Shown piece after piece: positions 55,501-61,208 of a stretch of 64,000 nt of DNA. The stretch spans positions 62,001 through 126,000 of the forward strand of contig JACKCB010000004.1 in NCBI GenBank assembly GCA_020634235.1. Direction: 5' to 3'. Made by a program: the position numbers and the translations under genes. The DNA comes from Ardenticatenaceae bacterium. GTDB taxonomy: Bacteria > Chloroflexota > Anaerolineae > Promineifilales > Promineifilaceae. How positions within the stretch are numbered: position 1 is the first letter of the stretch; each line of letters opens with the position of its first letter. Under the pieces are notes generated by a model. That model was not told the DNA's origin and made no database searches. It saw nothing but the letters and a program-made list of their open reading frames with translations.

Positions 55501-56422
55501 GCTGGCGCGCATCGTCGTCGTGCCCGGCGACCTGGCCCGGCCCCGCTTCGGCCTGCCCATTGGCGCCTTCTGGCAGCTCGCCCGCCAGATTGACGTCATC
55601 TACCACAACGGGGCCATGGTCAACTTCGTCTACACCTACCACACCCACAAAGGGGCCAACGTTTTGGGCACCCAGGAAGTCCTGCGGCTGGCCACCCGCG
55701 CCCGGCTAAAGGCGGTCCATTTCGTCTCCACCCTGTCGGTGCTGCACAGCGGCCACCACGACGACGGCACCACCTACTACGAAGATATCCCCCTGGACAA
55801 GATTGGCCTGCCCTTTGGCGGCTACGCCCAAAGCAAATGGGTGGCCGAAAAGCTGCTAGACATCGCCCGGCAGCGCGGCATTCCGGTGGCCGTCTACCGG
55901 CCGGGGCTGATCGGCGGCCACAGCCGGCGCGGCACCACCAACACCGCCGACCTCATGTCCACCCTCAGCCGCGCCTGCGTGCTGCTGGGGGCCGTGCCCG
56001 ACCTGGACGTGATGGTCGATATCGTCCCCGTCGACTACGTCAGCCGGGCCATCGTCCACCTCTCTTTGCAGCCCGGCTCCTTCGGCCAGACCTTCCACCT
56101 GGCCGCCCCGCAGCGCTGGGCTTACCGCGAGCTGGTGGACTGGGTGCGGGCACAGGGCTTCAACCTGGCCCTGTTGCCCTACGAAAGCTGGCGCGACCAC
56201 CTGCTAGGCCTGGCCCGCCAGTTTGGCGGCGGCGAATGGGGCGCCTTCCTGCCCCTGCTGGAGGAAGCCGAGCCAGACCAGATTTACCTGCCCGCCTTTG
56301 ACTGCCGCAACGCCCTGGCCGGGCTAGACGGCAGCAACATCGTTTGCCCGCCCGTCGGCCCCGAACTGCTGGCCAACTACCTGGCCTACTTCGTGGCCCA
56401 GGGCTGGCTGGTGGTTGGCTAG
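46538..56422 (+). CDS. Hybrid PKS-NRPS: FAAL-ACP-KS-AT-ACP-C-A-PCP-thioester reductase
   Basis: 3294-residue assembly line. Fatty acyl-AMP ligase (1-580; QYTSGSTGDPKGVMVSHGN, LKxxIIIRGRNHYPQDIE-type signature). ACP1 (about 605-675, Ser636). Ketosynthase (about 697-1120; Cys867 in DTACSSSL, EAHGTGTPLGDP, KTNIGHLEAAAG). Acyltransferase (about 1222-1530; GHS1317TGE; AAHS where malonyl enzymes usually show HAFH). ACP2 (Ser1764). Condensation (about 1828-2285; MDHIIVD with catalytic His1958). Adenylation (about 2300-2790; YTSGSTGRPKGV, NMYGPTETT). PCP (Ser2841). Reductase (about 2930-3294; GATGFVG, Tyr3096/Lys3100). No KR, DH, ER or thioesterase. Expected chemistry: load a fatty acid, extend once leaving a beta-keto group, attach one amino acid, release as aldehyde or alcohol. 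Tailoring genes follow on the same strand. Confidence 0.93.
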   Translation: MTNSTQTHAYNFGSLPQTLVDLLRQRAQTYPRKLAYSFLSDGESEEARFTYAQLDQAAQTIASRLQQYNATGQRAVLLYPPGVDFIAAFFGCLYAGVTAVPVYAPRLNRPDPRIQGIVADSRARFALTTGKILENITQRFEQTPELAALHWLNTEEPPAGTPTWHPPHITANTLAFLQYTSGSTGDPKGVMVSHGNLIANLAMISHGFQIAPDSIGVFWLPSYHDMGLIGGLLTPMYVAGPSFFMPPAAFLQRPIRWLQAITDHRGTISGAPNFAYQFCLDKITPEECANLDLSSWHTAFCGAEPVRPETLAQFAAKFAPYGFSPDAFYPTYGLAEATLIVAGGEGPARPVSFSLHRPSLTQNQIVPAPPTAADSQTLISCGQALLNETLSIVHPDTRTLCPPDEVGEIWVSGPNVAQGYWSRPGETTATFQAHLDDTGHGPYLRTGDLGFIHDNQLYITGRVKDLIIIRGRNHYPQDIEHTIENCHPALAPGMGAAFSCDIDGEERLIITYELARSQRKANINEVASAIRQAIAAKHQLQTHAVLLLKPMSIPKTSSGKIKRYACQQGFLDGSLDVIGQWQQTQSPSHQARTTHHEAHSAPQITHWLRHRLATELQISPDSIDNHQPFNYYGLDSAQAVSLSGELERWLGRSLEPTLVWDYPTIAQLAAHLANDQPAAPDSQPHPHHQPPAGNQQPPIAIIGLGCRFPGADSPDTFWQLLQSGRDAIRQVPPDRWDANTFYSPERATPGKTNTRSGGFLDNIDQFDPHFFGISPREASRIDPQQRLLLEVAWEALEHAGQAPGRVAHSSTGVFIGISSYDYARGQFHNPADIDAYAGTGNAHSIAANRISYLLDLHGPSLAIDTACSSSLVAIHQAIHSLQRGESDLALAGGVNLILVPDLTIFFSQARALADDGRCKAFDARADGYVRSEGCGLVLLKRLDDARRDGDNILAVLYGSAINQDGRTNGLTAPNGQSQQAVIRQALANAGLPPAGISYIEAHGTGTPLGDPIELHALRAVYDENRPAGQPYHVGSVKTNIGHLEAAAGIASLIKVILALQHQTIPPHLHFQSLNPYINLDGSQLTIPTQPQPWPATTPRLAGISSFGFGGTNAHLILGDPPEQPANHSQPATNNERQPTVSLLTLSAPSPESLRETSRRYATFLANADPADLPHIAYTSHTGRDHHPHRLAIPATNPNQLHDKLTHFASRPTPTQPPPAGGHKIAFLYTGSGVQYPAMGQQLYQTSPVFRAAIDQCADLLRPHLDLPLHDILYPSQANTHLVHQIAYAQPALFAVEYALTQLWATWGITPDLVIGHSTGEYIAATIAGVLSLADGLALVATRARLLQTLPTTGSMANLYTNPGRVQTALAPYHNRLAIAAINGPENVVISGESTAVNAVLAQLAAEGIAGQTLAISQAAHSPLVEPMLDSFSAAASQVSFHPPRIPLVSNLTGRVIPPHETLGLAHWQQHLRQPVQFAAGINALASAGATIFLEIGPQPTLLALGRRSLSAQQQAHTHWLPSLRQKRDDWQVILDSLGQLYQAGLTIDWDNFHGPYPRRKLPLPTTPFQRERCWFTPTATPPQTAAPRPGTTPHRLPTALPIYQWTPPDPAGDPANTAQQLLHAAATDLFGPGAHQVQVWTTPAGTTYTTYQAALTLQSPTTATAQLFGQATPDTGWTLLGGGQLLAGQPPATPALALDQAPAAEEAPAPTPEVGLAAQLRAAEPAAAQALAEAYLHSSTAAVMGLSPERLPLDRPLDSLGLDSLMAIELKSRLEREAGVSLPMVKFLEGPTVAQLAAQLVAYLATPAGTADPATLPPLQPVPPADGPHPLSYNQQALWFLHELLPAGLSFNVAGAVHLHGQLNAAALRAAFATLYQRHASLRLTFRMEAARPVQQISPHTPLPFYQQDATHWDEDTVHSYLQQQAYKPFDLARGPILRLELLTRPGGSHILLLAMDHIIVDLWSISLMIQELHQLYLAEQAGQPATLPALHYHYTDFVHWETALVNSPAGTRMRDYWLDQLAGELPALNLPTDHPRAATQTYSGDTVSLRLSASLAHRLTTLGQAHGATLYVTLLAAFQALLHRYSGQNDLIVGTVLSGRDQPELANVIGYCINPLAMRADFSQQPTFAQFLAQVRQKVLGAIDHQHYPLPLLADQLHFHRDPSRPPIFETMFIMQKAQIQDGQPLSAFAPGMPDARLELAGLTLTSLPLPGMPAQFDLTLMVADMADGLGASLHYNTDLFDATTMQRMLAHFATLLEQVADNPHRAISAIPLLPENERHQLLADWNATQATYPAGHCLHQLISAQARRTPQAIAATGRGTTLTYAQLDQQSDQLAAYLRRQGVGPEHLVGIGVDRTPHMLVGLLGILKAGGAYVPLDPAFPAERLALMLDDAQPRLLLTDRANHAAFQHTGAPRLLCLDEDWPEIAAAGDTPPPAGTTPNNLAYVIYTSGSTGRPKGVMIPHRAVVNFLNSMATRPGLTATDTLLAVTTLSFDIAVLELYLPLLVGGTVVIASREQAADGQQLATLLAESRATVMQATPATWQMLLAAGWQPAQQKLLCGGEALPASLARQLRQNGAELWNMYGPTETTVWSTTDPISSDEAITIGRPIDNTQVYILDHHHQPVPVGVVGDLYLGGDGLARGYLHRPGLTATRFVPNPFGHGTLYHTGDKARYLPDGRLIFLGRDDHQVKVRGFRIELGDIEAALAQHPALAATPAGARAVVTAHETRPGQKQLVAYLVTPPGTELPPAGELRDFLRQHLPDYMMPAYFIPLDSLPLTPNGKVNRRALPPPSQARPELLADYAPPQTPQEQTLARLVAELLGLEKVGRHDSFFDLGGNSLLATRLIFQVNEQFEVQLPLRHLFAEPTVAGLSKALDSVRPTAGGLNGNGHAKPGLFGHITLETLQADATLPPDITAGLLLPRANHTDPAHVFLTGATGFVGAFLLYDLLQHTRATVHCLVRADDIPAGEERLRQNMLAYGLWDEALLARIVVVPGDLARPRFGLPIGAFWQLARQIDVIYHNGAMVNFVYTYHTHKGANVLGTQEVLRLATRARLKAVHFVSTLSVLHSGHHDDGTTYYEDIPLDKIGLPFGGYAQSKWVAEKLLDIARQRGIPVAVYRPGLIGGHSRRGTTNTADLMSTLSRACVLLGAVPDLDVMVDIVPVDYVSRAIVHLSLQPGSFGQTFHLAAPQRWAYRELVDWVRAQGFNLALLPYESWRDHLLGLARQFGGGEWGAFLPLLEEAEPDQIYLPAFDCRNALAGLDGSNIVCPPVGPELLANYLAYFVAQGWLVVG

Positions 56423-56481
56423 TGCGCCAATCAGTTTATTTGCGGGCCAGCCGGATTACTGGCTCGCTCAAGGAGGCTTAA

Positions 56482-57300
56482 TTGCTTAGAAGATCTGTTG
56501 GCTTTGTAAACCGGGCCGTGCCCGGCCTGGGCTATTTTGCCAGCCGTCGCTGGTTTGAATACATCTCATCGCGGGACTCCGGCCGGGACATGCTCTTCAT
56601 GAACTACGGCTTTGCCCCCCTGGCCGATGACGCCCCCCTCAACCTCCGGAGCGAAGACGCGGAGCACCGCTACTTCATCCAGCTCTACCACCACGTGGCC
56701 AGCGCCATCGACCTTCGCGGGCAAGACGTGCTGGAGGTAGGCTGCGGTCGTGGGGGCGGCACCGCCTACGTGGCCCGCTACTTGCAGCCCCGCAGCATCC
56801 TCGGCGTAGACCTGGCGGCCAACGCCATTGCCTTCTGCAACAGCCATTACCGGCTAGATGGCCTGCGCTTTGAACGGGGCGATGCCCAGGATTTGCCCTT
56901 CCCGGATGCCAGCTTCGACGCCCTGCTCAACGTGGAGTCATCCATCTGCTACCCCGACGTGCCCCGCTTCTTCAGCGAGGTGGTGCGCCTGCTCCGGCCG
57001 GGGGGCCACTTCCTCTACGCCGATATCCGCAACCGCGAAGAGCTGGCCGGCTGGGCCGAACAACTGGCCGCCACCGGTCTGGAACTGTTGGAGGAGGAAA
57101 ACATCACCCCCAACGTCCTTCGGGCGCTGGAGCTGGACAGCGAGCGCAAGCAGGCCCTGATCGACCGCCAGGTGCCCCTGCTGCTGCGCCGCACCTTCAA
57201 GGAGTTCGCCGGCCTGCAAGGCTCCGACTTTTTCTACGGCGCGTTTGCCAACGGCGAGAAGGTGTACAAACGATTTCTGTTCCGCCGGCCGGTAGACTGA
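56482..57300 (+). CDS. SAM-dependent methyltransferase of the cluster
   Basis: 272 residues from a TTG start with an excellent AAGGAGG six bases upstream. Class I methyltransferase: motif I VLEVGCGRGGG (82-93), acidic GVDLAANAI, RGDAQDLPFPDASFDALLNVESS, RLLRPGGHFLYADIR. The FMNYGF segment near residue 40 and overall layout resemble the mycobacterial methyltransferases acting on long-chain lipids such as phenolphthiotriol (Rv2952-like); this is a recalled resemblance. It begins 59 bp after the PKS-NRPS gene, so an O-methylation of the lipid product or its sugar is the likely job. Confidence 0.85.
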   Translation: MLRRSVGFVNRAVPGLGYFASRRWFEYISSRDSGRDMLFMNYGFAPLADDAPLNLRSEDAEHRYFIQLYHHVASAIDLRGQDVLEVGCGRGGGTAYVARYLQPRSILGVDLAANAIAFCNSHYRLDGLRFERGDAQDLPFPDASFDALLNVESSICYPDVPRFFSEVVRLLRPGGHFLYADIRNREELAGWAEQLAATGLELLEEENITPNVLRALELDSERKQALIDRQVPLLLRRTFKEFAGLQGSDFFYGAFANGEKVYKRFLFRRPVD

Positions 57301-57339
57301 GCAACCTGCTTGAACAACCCCCATTTCAGTTGGAACCCC

Positions 57340-58398
57340 ATGCACCAACCCCTTCATGTTCAGCTATTTGCGGAACCCTTTTTTGCGCGTGAGGCCAATG
57401 GTATTCACACTGCCCTGCTGCAGCTGCGCCACCGGCTCCCCGGCCGGGACAACATTCACCTGGTAGCACCGGCAGACGCTACCCGGCCGGATGTCATTCA
57501 CGCCCACACCGTCGGGCCGCGCTATCTGCTGCTCAGCTTGCAGCACCGCCGCCGGCTCGTGGTTACCGCCCACGTGCTGCCCGACACCTGCCTGGGCGGC
57601 GTCGTCTTTGCCCGTCTCTGCCAGCGGCTAACCACCACCTACCTGCGCCTGGCCTACAACCGCGCCCGGCTGGTGGTCGCCGTCTCGCCGCCGGTGCAGC
57701 AAGCCCTGCAACAGATGGGCATCACCAGCGAAGTAACGCTGCTGTGCAACGGCGTCGACACAGCCCAGTTCAAGCCCAACCCCGCCCTGCGCGCTGCCGG
57801 CCGGCAGCAGCTCAAGCTGCCCGACGACGCCTTTGTAGTGCTCTCCGTGGGGCAGATACAGCCACGCAAAGGGGTAGAGACGATGCTGGCCGTGGCCCAC
57901 CAACTGCCCCACTTCCAGTTCGTCTGGGTGGGCGGTCGCCCCTTTGGCCGGCTCACCGCCGACTATCAGGCGCTGACCCAGGCCATTGACAACGCGCCGC
58001 CCAATGTCACCTTTGTCGGGGCCGTGCCGCACGAAGAGATGCCGGCTTACTACGCCCTGGCCGACACCCTCCTCTTTCCCTCGCGCCAGGAATGCTTTGG
58101 CTATGCCGTGGTAGAGGCGGCCGCCACCGGGCTACCCCTGCTGCTGCACAACATCCCGGCCTACCGCGACTATTTTTACGACCATTACCTGTGTGCCCAC
58201 GACCCGGCCGGGTACGCCATCTGGCTGCAGCGGCTGCACACGGATCCGGCATTCTATGCGCAGTGGCAGGCACAAGCCACAACCCTGGCCGCACAGTATG
58301 ACCTGGACGCTTTTCTAAACCGGCTGGTAACTAGTTACCACCAGGTAGCAGCCACCGCTCGCAGCGAGATGGTCACCACCCCGGCCGGGGCGCAGTAA
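57340..58398 (+). CDS. GT4-family glycosyltransferase
   Basis: About 352 residues from the ATG at 57340. An in-frame TTG at 57310 has no ribosome-binding site. GT-B fold: an N-terminal acceptor domain with DVIHAHTVGPRYL and a C-terminal donor domain with LSVGQIQPRKGVETMLAVAH, NVTFVGAVPHEEMPAYYALAD and FPSRQECFGYAVVEAAATGLP, the last carrying the E-x7-E motif of retaining GT4 enzymes. Related enzymes glycosylate diacylglycerol or other lipids at the cytoplasmic membrane face. It sits 39 bp after the methyltransferase within the cluster and probably attaches a hexose to the lipid-amino acid product or to a membrane lipid. Confidence 0.87.
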   Translation: MHQPLHVQLFAEPFFAREANGIHTALLQLRHRLPGRDNIHLVAPADATRPDVIHAHTVGPRYLLLSLQHRRRLVVTAHVLPDTCLGGVVFARLCQRLTTTYLRLAYNRARLVVAVSPPVQQALQQMGITSEVTLLCNGVDTAQFKPNPALRAAGRQQLKLPDDAFVVLSVGQIQPRKGVETMLAVAHQLPHFQFVWVGGRPFGRLTADYQALTQAIDNAPPNVTFVGAVPHEEMPAYYALADTLLFPSRQECFGYAVVEAAATGLPLLLHNIPAYRDYFYDHYLCAHDPAGYAIWLQRLHTDPAFYAQWQAQATTLAAQYDLDAFLNRLVTSYHQVAATARSEMVTTPAGAQ

Positions 58399-58577
58399 CC
58401 CAACCCAGGCCGCCCACGCCATCCCGGCCCGGTAACTTGTGCAAACCACAATTTCAGATACCATCCTCGCCATACGGAGCCTGGCACCCGGCCAAACTTG
58501 CCAACGCCGGCCGATTCACGGCCGCCCTAACCGGCCAAACGCTTACGCTTATCGCATTCATTAGGAGAGTATTCACT

Positions 58578-59234
58578 ATGCCCGAATCCCCGTCACCCTG
58601 GCGCACCTGGCATTATCGGCTCATCTGGATCATCACCCTGGCCTCGCTGCTGTTCAACGTGCTGCTGCTGGCCGGCTTCTTCACCTTCCGCCTCCGCGCC
58701 CAACGCGAGGTAGCCAACGTTTCCAAAACCCTGAACGCCATCGAGATCACCAACCTGGAACTGCCCATCCACGTCGATCAACAGTTGGCTATCTCCATGA
58801 CCGTGCCCTTCAGCGACACCTTCTTCGTGCCCATCAGCACCACCGTCCCCATCTCCACCGCCGTCCCTTTCCAGGACATGATTGACGTGCCCATCAACAC
58901 CATCATCCCGGTGAACACCACCGTCAATGTGCCCCTGGCCGGCCTGGGCAGCATCCCCGTCCCCATTGTCACCGACATCCCCATCAACCTGAATGTTACC
59001 GTGCCCATCAGCCGCAATGTCAAAGTCGAAACCACTGTGCCCATCAACCTGGAAGTGCACGTACCCATCCAGAGCGACATCCCCATCCAGACAGAGGTGC
59101 CAGTAGTCATGGACTTCCCAGTTACCATCCCGCTGGACCAGCTAGGGTTCAATGTGCTGCTAGAACAGGTAAAGGAGGCCCTGAACCTGCTGGCGCAAGT
59201 ACTGGGGGCAGACACGACCAGCAGTACACCCTAG
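58578..59234 (+). CDS. Single-pass membrane protein with V-P-I repeat ectodomain, unknown
   Basis: 218 residues, AGGAG before the ATG. A short cytoplasmic N-terminus, one transmembrane helix (about 13-35), then from about residue 60 to 195 a striking run of short units built on (V/I)P(I/L/V) separated by 4-10 residues: VPISTTVPISTAVPF, VPINTIIPVNTTVNVPL, VPIQSDIPIQTEVPV. The alternation of hydrophobic and Ser/Thr/Asn residues predicts a stack of short beta strands with Pro at each turn, outside the cell. No enzyme motif; family not recognised. It lies between the glycosyltransferase and sulfotransferase genes on the same strand, so a scaffold or surface-lipid-binding role in the cluster is possible. 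Confidence 0.7.
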   Translation: MPESPSPWRTWHYRLIWIITLASLLFNVLLLAGFFTFRLRAQREVANVSKTLNAIEITNLELPIHVDQQLAISMTVPFSDTFFVPISTTVPISTAVPFQDMIDVPINTIIPVNTTVNVPLAGLGSIPVPIVTDIPINLNVTVPISRNVKVETTVPINLEVHVPIQSDIPIQTEVPVVMDFPVTIPLDQLGFNVLLEQVKEALNLLAQVLGADTTSSTP

Positions 59235-59249
59235 TCATACCAGGACCAG

Positions 59250-60227
59250 ATGTCTGTCCCCGCTGTCCCCCGCGACCAACCTTACCTCCACCTGCTGCAT
59301 GATGTTGCCTTCCGGCCGGTGTTCATCATTGGCGAACACCGGTCTGGCACCACCATTCTATACAAACTGCTGGCCGCCACCGGCCTGTTTAACTACGTCA
59401 CCTACTACCACATCACCCACTCAAACGAGCTGCTGCATAACCGCATCTGTCAGCAGGAAGCGGCCGCCAAAGAGGCGCTGCAAGCCCGCTTTGCCACGCT
59501 CAACCTGGAAGATCGCGGCTTCGACCAGATTCGGGTGACGCCGGATCTACCGGAGGAGTACAGCTTCGTCCTCAAGCGGGGCGCTTCCTTGTGGTACGTC
59601 CCCCGGCTGGCGCGGCGCAATCTACCACAGTTCATGACCTTCTGCCGTAAAGTGCAGTTTATCGCCGGCAACGACAAGCCCTTGCTGCTGAAAAACCCCT
59701 GGGATGCGGCCAACTTCCTCTTTTTGCGCCAGACTTTCCCCAACGCGCACTTCATCTTCATCCATCGCCATCCCGTTTACGCCATCAACAGCAAGTTGAA
59801 GGCGGTGCGCTCCATCCTGGCCGCCCGCAACCCATATTCGGCACTGCTAGACCCGGCGTATGCGCGGTTGTTTGACCGGCCGGGGCAGTTACGCCTGGCC
59901 CGTGCCCTCTTCCCCAGCTTTGGCGACCTGGATTTGCGTATTCTGACCCGCCTGGCCATCAACTGGACTCGCTATTTTCTGCGCAATTACAACCGCATCC
60001 CGGCCGGGAACCAGGTCAGCATCCAGTACGAAACGCTGTGCGCCCGGCCGGGGGAGAGCATCAACCAGATTATCCAGGCCCTCAACCTGCCACCCCACCA
60101 GGGCAACTACGAAAGCTGGATCAACCCCCGCCCGCTAAAGCTGCTGCCCCCCATCGTGCGCCACAAAGCCCGCATTCAGCGCCGGCTGGCCCCCTACATG
60201 GCGTACAACCAGTACGCCCCCCTGTGA
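59250..60227 (+). CDS. PAPS-dependent sulfotransferase family protein
   Basis: 325 residues. The 5'-phosphosulfate-binding loop FIIGEHRSGTTILYKLLA (about 25-42) and the 3'-phosphate-binding segment FIFIHRHPVYAINSKLKAVRS (about 168-188) are clear. Size and later QVSIQYETLCARPGESINQI are typical of the bacterial sulfotransferase_3/STF family. The enzyme moves sulfate from PAPS to a hydroxyl or amine on a lipid, sugar or peptide. It is 15 bp after the V-P-I membrane protein gene and 8 bp before the SDR gene, so it belongs to the cluster transcript. It would add a charged headgroup to the lipid product or its sugar (inference). Confidence 0.87.
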   Translation: MSVPAVPRDQPYLHLLHDVAFRPVFIIGEHRSGTTILYKLLAATGLFNYVTYYHITHSNELLHNRICQQEAAAKEALQARFATLNLEDRGFDQIRVTPDLPEEYSFVLKRGASLWYVPRLARRNLPQFMTFCRKVQFIAGNDKPLLLKNPWDAANFLFLRQTFPNAHFIFIHRHPVYAINSKLKAVRSILAARNPYSALLDPAYARLFDRPGQLRLARALFPSFGDLDLRILTRLAINWTRYFLRNYNRIPAGNQVSIQYETLCARPGESINQIIQALNLPPHQGNYESWINPRPLKLLPPIVRHKARIQRRLAPYMAYNQYAPL

Positions 60228-60235
60228 GATAGCCC

Positions 60236-61201
60236 ATGACCCTGGCCTTGGTCACCGGAGCCAGCGGCATGTTGGGGCAGGCCGTCACAGTGCGGCTGTT
60301 GGCGGCCGGCCTCACGGTACGCGCTTTTGTGCGCCCCAGCAGCCGGCTGCCGGCGTGGCCCGCCCGGCCGGGGCAGCTCCAACTGGCCTACGGCAATGCC
60401 GCCAACCTGGCCGCCAACCTGGCGGCCATCCAACAGGCCATGCGCGGGGTAGAGCTGGTCTTTCACCTGGCCGGCTACCTCAGCGCCAACGCCCCTTTGC
60501 AGCGCGCCGGCCGCGCCCCCCTGCCTGCCCCTTACCAGAGCATCAACGTCGATTTTACCACCGCGCTGCTAGACGCAGCCGCCAGCGCCGGGGTAGCCCG
60601 CTTTCTGTATGCCAGCTCCAGCAGCGTCTATGCCCTGGATGCGCCAGTGCCCACAACCGAAGAAGCCCCCACCCGGCCGGGCAGCCACTACGGCCGCTCT
60701 AAACTGCTGGCCGAAGCCCAGGTACGCGCTTTTCAGGCCCAGGGACTGCCCGGCACCATCATCCGCCCGGCCATCATCTACGGGCCAGGCGACCGCCACT
60801 TCCTCCCCACCGTGCAGCGCCTGGCCCGCCTGCCCCTGCTGCCGCTCATCGACGGCGGGCGAACGCTGCTAGACCTGATCTATGTGGACGATGTGGCTGA
60901 GCTTTTGTGGCTGGCCGCGCAGTCAGCGGCGGCAGTGAACCAGGTTTACAATGGTGGCCCTGGCGCCCCCACCTCCCTGCGCGATTTTGTGCTGGCCCTG
61001 CGCCGCGCCACCGGCCGGGGACCACGCATTATCACCGTCCCGGCCGGGTGGGTCCGGCCGGGGGCCGCTCTGCTCCCCCCCCTGGCGCTGGCCCTGCAAG
61101 ACCTGCACCTGGACATGCGCCGCGCCGCCGCCGAACTGGGTTTCACACCCCGCATTGGCCTGGCCGAAGGGCTGCGCCGCTGCGTAAACCGCAGTCCGTA
61201 A
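60236..61201 (+). CDS. NAD(P)-dependent epimerase/dehydratase (extended SDR)
   Basis: 321 residues. N-terminal Rossmann motif TGASGMLGQAVTVRLL, then VFHLAGYLS, the SSSSVYALD strand and the catalytic YGRSK pair (Tyr-x3-Lys), followed by TIIRPAIIYGPGD and a YVDDVAELLWLAA segment. This is the extended-SDR pattern shared by sugar-nucleotide epimerases, dihydroflavonol reductases and 3beta-hydroxysteroid dehydrogenases. The overall feel is closer to the latter two, which reduce or oxidise hydroxyl/keto groups on hydrophobic substrates. It is the last plus-strand gene of the cluster and could act on the beta-keto or aldehyde group of the assembly-line product, or prepare a sugar donor. It converges on the kinase gene 7 bp away. 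Confidence 0.82.
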   Translation: MTLALVTGASGMLGQAVTVRLLAAGLTVRAFVRPSSRLPAWPARPGQLQLAYGNAANLAANLAAIQQAMRGVELVFHLAGYLSANAPLQRAGRAPLPAPYQSINVDFTTALLDAAASAGVARFLYASSSSVYALDAPVPTTEEAPTRPGSHYGRSKLLAEAQVRAFQAQGLPGTIIRPAIIYGPGDRHFLPTVQRLARLPLLPLIDGGRTLLDLIYVDDVAELLWLAAQSAAAVNQVYNGGPGAPTSLRDFVLALRRATGRGPRIITVPAGWVRPGAALLPPLALALQDLHLDMRRAAAELGFTPRIGLAEGLRRCVNRSP

Positions 61202-61208
61202 CAACGGC

